Below, in pieces: positions 14,720 through 20,302 of a stretch of 20,302 nt of DNA. The DNA lies in contig JBCCZC010000053.1 in the NCBI GenBank assembly GCA_039188505.1, forward strand, positions 1 through 20,302, given 5' to 3'. How positions within the stretch are numbered: the stretch's first letter is position 1; every line of letters starts with the position of its first letter. Made by a program: the position numbers and the translations under genes. Under the pieces are notes generated by a model. It did no database searches. It worked only from the letters and a program-made list of their open reading frames with translations, and was not told where the DNA came from. The stretch is from JBCCZC01 sp039188505. GTDB taxonomy: Bacteria; Pseudomonadota; Gammaproteobacteria; Xanthomonadales; SZUA-38.

Positions 14720-17136
14720 GCCGCGCCCTCGAGGCCGTCGAGGGCCCGGCGCACGCGCGCCTGCCAGTCTTCGGTACTGAGCGTCTGCCGAACCCGGTCC
14801 GCCCAGAGCGGGAAGGACAGCGGGGTCAAGCGCTGCGTATCGATGACGACCAGCCTGCGCTGACGGAGCTGCTCCAGCGTCGCAGCCAGCCGGGCGTACT
14901 CGAGCTCGGCCTCGAGCACCTCCGATTCGGCCTGACCCAGGAACGGGTTGTCCGGGTCGAAGCGCTGGAGCACGTCGAAGATGAGCGCGCTGGACGCCTG
15001 CACCTGACGCGTCGACTTGCCGCGACCCGGGTAGCCCTGGAAGACAAGGCCGGCGATCCGCGCGATCTCGCGGAAGCGGCGGCGCGCCATCTCGGATGCG
15101 TTGAGCGTGTCCCGCACGTCCGCCAGCAGGCGCTCGGGCGCCAGGGCTTCGCGGAGCAGCGCCTCGTCACGGACCCAGGTGTCGGTCCGGTTCGTCAGGA
15201 GCTCGAAGCCATAGTCGTTGGCGGTCACCGAGAACGTGCTGGGTCGCTGCCTGTTCAGTCGGCGGGCGAGCAGGGCGGCCATGCCCTCGTGCACCAGACG
15301 TCCCGCAAAGGGATAGACGAATAGGTGGAACCCCTCGCGAGAAAAGCAGTGCTCGACGAGCAGCTCGGTCGGCGCCGGCAGCCGTGAGCGGGAGCGCTGC
15401 TCGTCGATCAGCGGTGCCAGCGTGCCGAGCTCGGGATGCGCCACCGCGAGATCGTCCCAGCCCACGAAGGTGTCCAGAACCGCGTCTGCGAGCTCCGTGG
15501 ACAGGGGTAGCCGACCGCCCTGCCAGCGGGGCACCGTGCCCGTTCTGCCGCGAGCCCGGCGAACCTGGGCGACCAGGTCACGGACGCGGACGAGTTCCAG
15601 CGTGCGCCCCGAGAAGAGGAACCGGTCGCCGGGCTTGAGCCGGGCGATGAAGGACTCCTCGACATGGCCGAGCCGTCCGCCCTTCACCCACTGGACAGCG
15701 ATCGCAGCGTCGCTCGTGATCGTGCCAACGGACATGCGGTGCATGGTGGCGATCCGCCGCGAGGCCACCACGTACCGGCCGTCTGCCGCCCGCGTCACGC
15801 GCTGGAACTCCGGGTAGCCGCGCAGGGCTGTGCCGCCGGACGTCACGTACTCGAGCACCCAATTCCAGTCCGCGTCGGTCAGGTCCCGAAAGGCATCGCA
15901 GGTGCGCGCTTCGTCTCGAAGCGACTCGGCGTGGAAGCCGCCGCCGAGGGCGCAGGTCACCACGTGCTGGGCCAGCACGTCCAGGCAGCGCTTCGGCACC
16001 GTGCGACCCTCGATGCGGCCGGCTGCGATGGACCGTCGAGCCGCCACGGCCTCGACGATCTCGAGCGCGTGGGTCGGAACGCAGAGGATGCGGCTGACGG
16101 CTCCGGGCTGGTGGCCGCTTCGTCCGGCCCGCTGCAGGAGCCGGGCGACACCCTTGGGGCTGCCGACCTGGATGACCTGATCAACGGGTGAGAAATCGAC
16201 GCCGAGGTCGAGGCTGGACGTCGCCACAACGCAGCGCGCGGTCCCGTCCGCGAGGGCGGCTTCCGCCCGGTCACGCTCCTCCCGGTCGATCGAACCGTGG
16301 TGCAGATGGACTGCCGTCGACCACCCCGGAGCGCAGGCCTGGATGGCGCTGAACCAGAGTTCGGCCTGGCTGCGGGTGTTGGTGAAGAGCAGCGTCGAGC
16401 GGGCCGCCTCGATCGCGGTCAGGACCTGGGGGAGGAGGCGCACGCCGAGATGGCCGGCCCAGGGAAAGCGCTCGATGTCCTCCGGCAAAACGAGGTCGAC
16501 GTCCACGCGCTTCGGCGAAACGCCGCGAATCAACCGTCCGCCCGCACCGGCCGGGAGCAGGGCATCCCGGGCCTCGGCGAGGTTTCCCAGCGTGGCCGAG
16601 AGGCCCCAGGTACGGAGGCCCGGATTCCAGGCGCGCAGGCGCGCCAGGCCGAGCTGGAGCTGCACGCCGCGTTTGCTCCCGAGCAGCTCGTGCCACTCGT
16701 CAACGATGACACCGCGTACCCGCGCCAACCGCTCGCGCGCATCGGCGTAGGTGAGTAAGAGCGACAGGCTCTCCGGGGTCGTGACGAGTGCCGGTGGCGG
16801 CTTGCGTCGCTGGCGGGCTCGGATACTCGACGAGGTATCGCCGGTCCGTTGCTCCACGCGCCAGGGGGCGTCGATGGCCTCGAGTGGACGATTGAGGTTG
16901 CGGGTCGTGTCAGTGGCAAGGGCGCGCAGCGGCGTGATCCAGAGGTAGCTCAGCGGGGGCGGCGCCTGGTGTGCTGCCTCGGTGACGATGCCGCCCCAGG
17001 CCGCCAGGGTCTTGCCGGTTCCGGTCGGAGCGTGGACGAGGCCGCTCTCGCCGGCAGCCCAGGCACGCCACGTGTCGCGCTGGAACGGGAAGGGCGTCCA
17101 GCCCTCCTGCGCGAACCACTGCTCGAGCTCAGTCAT
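14716..17136 (-). CDS. Ligase-associated DEXH-box helicase (Lhr-core type)
   Basis: The product is 806 aa, the usual length of this clade. ATG 17136 overlaps the ligase gene by 8 bases. It is a superfamily 2 helicase: Walker A VHAPTGTGKT (Lys42), DEWH box (146-149), motif III LSATLGN, motif IV/V LLFTNTRSQAE and VVATSSLDLGVDFSP, and motif VI LLQRAGRSGHQPG. The C-terminal half carries the winged-helix/beta-barrel Lhr-core parts. Lhr-core helicases translocate 3' to 5' on single-stranded DNA and unwind RNA:DNA hybrids. Coupling to a ligase and two nucleases indicates a DNA damage repair role. Confidence 0.96.
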   Translation of the reverse strand: MTELEQWFAQEGWTPFPFQRDTWRAWAAGESGLVHAPTGTGKTLAAWGGIVTEAAHQAPPPLSYLWITPLRALATDTTRNLNRPLEAIDAPWRVEQRTGDTSSSIRARQRRKPPPALVTTPESLSLLLTYADARERLARVRGVIVDEWHELLGSKRGVQLQLGLARLRAWNPGLRTWGLSATLGNLAEARDALLPAGAGGRLIRGVSPKRVDVDLVLPEDIERFPWAGHLGVRLLPQVLTAIEAARSTLLFTNTRSQAELWFSAIQACAPGWSTAVHLHHGSIDREERDRAEAALADGTARCVVATSSLDLGVDFSPVDQVIQVGSPKGVARLLQRAGRSGHQPGAVSRILCVPTHALEIVEAVAARRSIAAGRIEGRTVPKRCLDVLAQHVVTCALGGGFHAESLRDEARTCDAFRDLTDADWNWVLEYVTSGGTALRGYPEFQRVTRAADGRYVVASRRIATMHRMSVGTITSDAAIAVQWVKGGRLGHVEESFIARLKPGDRFLFSGRTLELVRVRDLVAQVRRARGRTGTVPRWQGGRLPLSTELADAVLDTFVGWDDLAVAHPELGTLAPLIDEQRSRSRLPAPTELLVEHCFSREGFHLFVYPFAGRLVHEGMAALLARRLNRQRPSTFSVTANDYGFELLTNRTDTWVRDEALLREALAPERLLADVRDTLNASEMARRRFREIARIAGLVFQGYPGRGKSTRQVQASSALIFDVLQRFDPDNPFLGQAESEVLEAELEYARLAATLEQLRQRRLVVIDTQRLTPLSFPLWADRVRQTLSTEDWQARVRRALDGLEGAA

Positions 17137-18724
17137 CCGCGGGGAGGAGTCGCTTCAGGTCGGCCAGCGTGTCGGCCTCGCGGATCGAGAGGTCCTGGCG
17201 CCAGCGGGCGATCCGGGGGAAGCGCAGTGCCAGCCCCGCCTTGTGACGCGTGGAGGCGTTGATGCCCTCGAAGGCGATCTCGAAGACGTGGTGGGGCTCG
17301 ACGGACCGAACCGGGCCGAAGCGCTCCTGCGTGTGCCGGCGGATCCAGCGGTCGAGCCGGGCGATCTCCTCGTTGTCGAGACCTGAATAGGCCTTGGCGA
17401 CCGGGACCAGGGTCTCCTCATCTGCCCAGACCGCAAGGGTGTAGTCGGTGTAGAGATTCGAGCGGCGTCCGTGGCCTGCTTGCGCGTAGATCAGAACCGC
17501 GTCGACGGTCAGGGGATCGACCTTCCACTTCCACCAGTCGCCGCGGCGCCGACCCACGCGATACGGCGCCGACCAGCGCTTCAGGATGAAGCCCTCGACG
17601 CCGCGCTCGCGCGCCTCCTCGCGAAGCGTCGCCAGCGTCTCCCAGTCCGGCGCGGAAACGGTCGTGGACAGCTCGACCCGCGGGTGGTCGAGGTCGGCGA
17701 TCAGGGCCGCGAGCCGCTGGCGCCGCTCGGCAAGCGACGTCTCCCGTAGGTCCTCGCCGTCGGCCTCCAGAACGTCGTAGGCGAGGAAGGAGACGGGGGC
17801 GGTCTCGAGGATCTTCGCGCCCGGCTTGCGGCGCCCGATGCGCTTCTGCATGACCGCGAAGGGCAGCGGGCCCTCGCGCCAGGCGAGCAACTCGCCGTCG
17901 AGGACCGTGCCGTCAGGCAGGGCATCGAGGCCTGCCTCGACCTCCGGAAACCGACCGTTCATCGATTCCTCGCCACGGGACCAGAGGTGAGTCTCGCCCG
18001 CGCGGTGAATCAGCTGGGCGCGGATACCGTCCCATTTCCACTCCACGCACCAGTCGTCGCGGGACCCGAGCGCGGCGGGCTCGCCCTCGAGGGGGGAGGC
18101 GAGGAAGAATGGGTAGGGCATCGAGGGCACGCGCTCGACTTCCCCCGGCGCGACGAGCCGATCGAAACTCTCGGCGGACGGCGTCCAGTCCCCCATGAGG
18201 CGATGGGCGATCACGTTCGGATCCTGGTCGGCGTGGCGGGCGAGGGCGCGCGTCACGAGGCGGCGCGACACGCCGACCCGGAGGGCCCCGGTCAGGAGCT
18301 TGTTCACCAAGAAGCGCTGATCGGCGTCGACGCTCCGCCACCAGCCCCGGACGGCCTCCTCCTGGTCGACCTCGTCAAGGCCTCGAAGGGGCAGAATCCG
18401 ACCCTCGACCCAGCCCGCCAGCGACAGGGGCTCGGCGATTTTCGCCGGCGCGTCGAGCAGCAGCGCGATCGTTTCCGCGAGATCGCCGACGTTGGCATAG
18501 GACGCCTCCACCAGCCAGGCGGGGTAGCCCGACTCGGCCGCAACCCATTCCCGCAGCCGGGCCGGACTGACGAGACGCTTGATCCGCTCGCCGGAAAGAA
18601 AGAACACGCCCCACGCGGCGTCCGCAGGGGGGGCGTCGGCGAAGTACCGGACCATGGCCTCGACCTTGCGATTGGTCGAGTTGGTCTGGTCCAGCTCCCG
18701 GAAGAGTCGGCTAAAGCGCTGCAT
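17129..18724 (-). CDS. ATP-dependent DNA ligase, ligase-associated damage response type
   Basis: The product is 531 aa. ATG 18724 (MQRFSRLFRELDQTNSTNRKVEAM) is chosen because this is the conserved N-terminus of the family; the frame is open a little further upstream. It overlaps the exonuclease gene by 14 bases. Domains: an N-terminal DNA-binding domain, then adenylation motif I EWKWDGIRAQ with catalytic Lys230, LWSRGEESMNGRFPE (motif III region), DGTVLDGELLAW (motif IIIa), EGFILKRWSAPY (motif IV) and DWWKWKVDPLTVDAVL (motif V). A C-terminal OB fold has the TLVPVAKAYSGLD and HVFEIAFEGI segments. It seals nicks in the cytosol. The family has been linked to resistance to cross-linking damage. 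Confidence 0.96.
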   Translation of the reverse strand: MQRFSRLFRELDQTNSTNRKVEAMVRYFADAPPADAAWGVFFLSGERIKRLVSPARLREWVAAESGYPAWLVEASYANVGDLAETIALLLDAPAKIAEPLSLAGWVEGRILPLRGLDEVDQEEAVRGWWRSVDADQRFLVNKLLTGALRVGVSRRLVTRALARHADQDPNVIAHRLMGDWTPSAESFDRLVAPGEVERVPSMPYPFFLASPLEGEPAALGSRDDWCVEWKWDGIRAQLIHRAGETHLWSRGEESMNGRFPEVEAGLDALPDGTVLDGELLAWREGPLPFAVMQKRIGRRKPGAKILETAPVSFLAYDVLEADGEDLRETSLAERRQRLAALIADLDHPRVELSTTVSAPDWETLATLREEARERGVEGFILKRWSAPYRVGRRRGDWWKWKVDPLTVDAVLIYAQAGHGRRSNLYTDYTLAVWADEETLVPVAKAYSGLDNEEIARLDRWIRRHTQERFGPVRSVEPHHVFEIAFEGINASTRHKAGLALRFPRIARWRQDLSIREADTLADLKRLLPADD

Positions 18725-19736
18725 CGGTCGACAGCTCGTCGAGGTCCCGGGCGGCGATCCCGAGCTCACGCAGGTAGCGCACGAGCGTATCGGTTTTCCC
18801 GTGCATGCAGACGATCTCGCGCGCGCCCGTCTCGCGAACGGTGCGGACGAGGCCCGGCCAGTCAGCGTGGTCCGAGAGGACGAAGCCGCGGTCGAAGCCG
18901 CGCCGCCGCCGGTTTCCGCGGACCCGCATCCAGCCCGAACAGAAGCCCGTCGACCGTACCGGGAACCGCTTCAGCCACGGGGTACCCGCGGCCGACGGGG
19001 GCGCCATGACGAGATCCCCGGCGAAACGCTCCTTGCGGCTCCGCTCGGAGACCGGCCGGGTTTCGGGCAGGGCCACGCCAGCGGCGCGGTAACACTCGAC
19101 CAGCGGCTGGACGGCCCCGTGGAGCCAGACCGGCCGGTCGAGGTGCTCGCGCAGCTCGGCCAGCAGGCGTTGCGCCTTGCCCAGGGCGTAGCAGAAAAGG
19201 ACCGCGGTCGCGTCGCGCGTGCGGCACTCGGCCAGCCACTCGGCGATCTCCGCGACGAGCACGGGCATGGGCGGCCAGCGGTAGACGGGCAGCCCGAAGG
19301 TGGTTTCGGTCACGAAGACGTCGCAGGGCACGACCTCGAAGGGCTCGCAGGTCGGGTCGCGCTGGCGCTTGTAGTCCCCGGAGACGACCCAGACGCGGCC
19401 GTCGTCGTGGGCGATCCTGATCTGGGCCGAACCCAGGATATGGCCCGCAGAATGCAGGCTGAGGGTGGCTGCGCCCAGCCGCCGGGTTTCACCGTACTCC
19501 AGCGGCTCGATCACGGCTTCCTTCCCGAGGCGCTGGCGGAGGATCGGCACGGAGGCCGCGGTCGCGAGGTATCGCTCCGACCCGGAGCGGGCGTGGTCGG
19601 CGTGGCCGTGTGTGACCACCGCGGTCTTCGCGGGTCGTAGAGGATCGATGTGGAACTCCCCGGACGGACAGACGAGGCCGGTCCGGTCCCGGGTCACGAG
19701 CGGATTCTCGAGGGCGCTGGCGGTCTTTGGTTGCAT
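18711..19736 (-). CDS. Ligase-associated DNA exonuclease (metallo-beta-lactamase/beta-CASP fold)
   Basis: The product is 341 aa. ATG 19736 (MQPKTASALENPLV) is chosen because the family homology starts a few residues later and the upstream open frame is Arg/Ser/Pro-rich. Only a weak AAGG lies upstream. MBL metal motif: VVTHGHADHA (His43, His45, Asp47, His48). LHSAGHILGSAQIRI, VVSGDYKRQRDP and VTETTFG follow. FVLSDHADW and CMHGKTDT near the C-terminus are beta-CASP-type motifs. The clade resembles mRNA 3'-end processing/SNM1 nucleases and always accompanies the ligase. It is the first gene of the operon, with its promoter presumably in the divergent gap 19737-19916. Confidence 0.95.
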   Translation of the reverse strand: MQPKTASALENPLVTRDRTGLVCPSGEFHIDPLRPAKTAVVTHGHADHARSGSERYLATAASVPILRQRLGKEAVIEPLEYGETRRLGAATLSLHSAGHILGSAQIRIAHDDGRVWVVSGDYKRQRDPTCEPFEVVPCDVFVTETTFGLPVYRWPPMPVLVAEIAEWLAECRTRDATAVLFCYALGKAQRLLAELREHLDRPVWLHGAVQPLVECYRAAGVALPETRPVSERSRKERFAGDLVMAPPSAAGTPWLKRFPVRSTGFCSGWMRVRGNRRRRGFDRGFVLSDHADWPGLVRTVRETGAREIVCMHGKTDTLVRYLRELGIAARDLDELSTDAAL

Positions 19737-19916
19737 GGCGGGAGAGACCTTAGCGGGCGCCGGTGAATGCGTCGTCGAAGGCCGTCGCAGGTCAACGGAG
19801 TACCGCCAGGGGGCCGGGATTGACGGGGATTGCCGTCGCCGCATCGCCGGGTCGTGAATGCGGGTAGACTCGAGCGGCGATTCGATCACAGGGACAAGGA
19901 TCATGACCCTGAAGCA
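19737..19916. promoter_or_regulatory. 180-bp divergent intergenic region
   Basis: This gap separates the minus-strand repair operon (start 19736) from a plus-strand gene (start near 19917), so it should hold both promoters. I could not identify convincing -35/-10 hexamers or a LexA-type palindrome. AAGGA at 19896-19900 lies close before an ATG at 19903 that is not in the frame of the downstream coding sequence. Confidence 0.3.
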
Positions 19917-20302
19917 ATGGACGCTTCGGAAACACCTATCGATGCGCCTCATGGCGGCGGCCTCGCACAGACGGGCGGTGGTCTGGCGGCGACGGTGCCG
20001 AAGGACGTTGTGGCAGGGGAGACGCGATCGCTCGCCTGTGGCGAGACCGTCGATGGCGTGCTGGACCCCGCCACGGACGAGATCCTGGACGAGGCGCGTC
20101 CGGTCGACCGCTACACCGTGTTCGTGGCTCTACCCCATGACGACACGGTGCGCCTGGTCGGTGAGGGCTTCACGCCGCTGCTGGTCGTCGAAGCCCCGGA
20201 AACTCGGGTGCCGCCGATCAGGATCTCCGGCAACACAAGCGGCGTCGCCGAACTGCGGCTGCGCGAGCTCTTCGCACAGGATTTTCGGGTGCAGGTGTCC
20301 AC
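19917..20302 (+). CDS. Unidentified protein, N-terminal part; possible PPC-like domain
   Basis: The frame from ATG 19917 stays open to the window edge (128 codons). It has protein-like composition: MDASETPIDAPHGGGLAQTGGG, then GETRSLACGETVDGVLD, VDRYTVFVALPHDDTVRLVG and FTPLLVVEAPE. The G-x-V-x-G-x-L-D ... YTV ... TPLLVV pattern resembles pre-peptidase C-terminal (PPC) beta-sandwich domains found in secreted proteins. No signal peptide is visible in this frame. A different frame from ATG 19903, which has AAGGA just upstream, gives MTLKQWTLRKHLSMRLMAAA, which looks more like a signal start. A frameshift or a misjudged start is therefore possible. GTG 19854 is another in-frame candidate start. 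The gene is truncated at the window end. Confidence 0.5.
   Translation, partial: MDASETPIDAPHGGGLAQTGGGLAATVPKDVVAGETRSLACGETVDGVLDPATDEILDEARPVDRYTVFVALPHDDTVRLVGEGFTPLLVVEAPETRVPPIRISGNTSGVAELRLRELFAQDFRVQVS

Noticed and set aside
17987..19640. Long plus-strand ORFs opposite the ligase and exonuclease genes
   Set aside because: Shadows: the minus-strand genes contain complete catalytic motifs, and these frames are Arg/Gly/Pro-rich without motifs.

Overview
The window is GC-rich (about two thirds G+C by eye) bacterial DNA with tightly packed, often overlapping genes. Its gene families suggest a proteobacterium, most likely a gammaproteobacterium: a Tat-exported TldD with a TldE partner, a REC-DUF3369-HD-GYP response regulator, an S41 peptidase, RadA, and the ligase-associated DNA repair operon. 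That placement is inference. I see no rRNA, tRNA, CRISPR array or insertion sequence.

Layout. (1) 1-530: the 5' part of a winged-helix (CadC/OmpR-type) regulator gene lies inside a near-perfect fold-back inverted repeat, with 210-bp arms, an 83-bp spacer and three mismatches. This breaks the gene. The cause is either a contig-end artefact or a real inverted duplication. (2) 656-2125: a secreted S41-type peptidase. (3) 2444-3811: radA, after a 318-bp stretch without a convincing gene. (4) 3992-9320: five plus-strand genes with overlapping ends. They encode a DapF-fold protein missing one catalytic Cys, a large ATP-grasp protein, a nitroreductase-family flavoprotein, a protein with an HExxH motif resembling the aKG-HExxH peptide beta-hydroxylase family, and a smaller ATP-grasp protein. 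A strong terminator follows. (5) 9373-12343 (minus): a TldE/TldD protease pair, with a Tat signal on TldD. (6) 12449-13969 (minus): an HD-GYP response regulator. (7) 14042-19736 (minus): the complete four-gene ligase-associated DNA damage response operon (MBL exonuclease, ATP-dependent ligase, Lhr-like helicase, PdeM phosphoesterase). (8) 19917-20302 (plus): the start of an unidentified gene with a possible pre-peptidase C-terminal-like domain.

How the genes may work together. The repair operon is a known functional unit, and radA is an independent recombination gene. The five-gene cassette at 3992-9320 is the best candidate for an undescribed system. It combines ligase-type (two ATP-grasp), flavin redox, putative Fe/2-oxoglutarate hydroxylase and epimerase-fold chemistry, as expected of a pathway that builds or modifies a peptide or amino-acid conjugate. 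No convincing precursor peptide is visible, although two very short ORFs lie just upstream. The convergent TldD/TldE pair belongs to a family known to cleave modified peptides. It shares the terminator with the cassette, so a functional link is possible but unproven.
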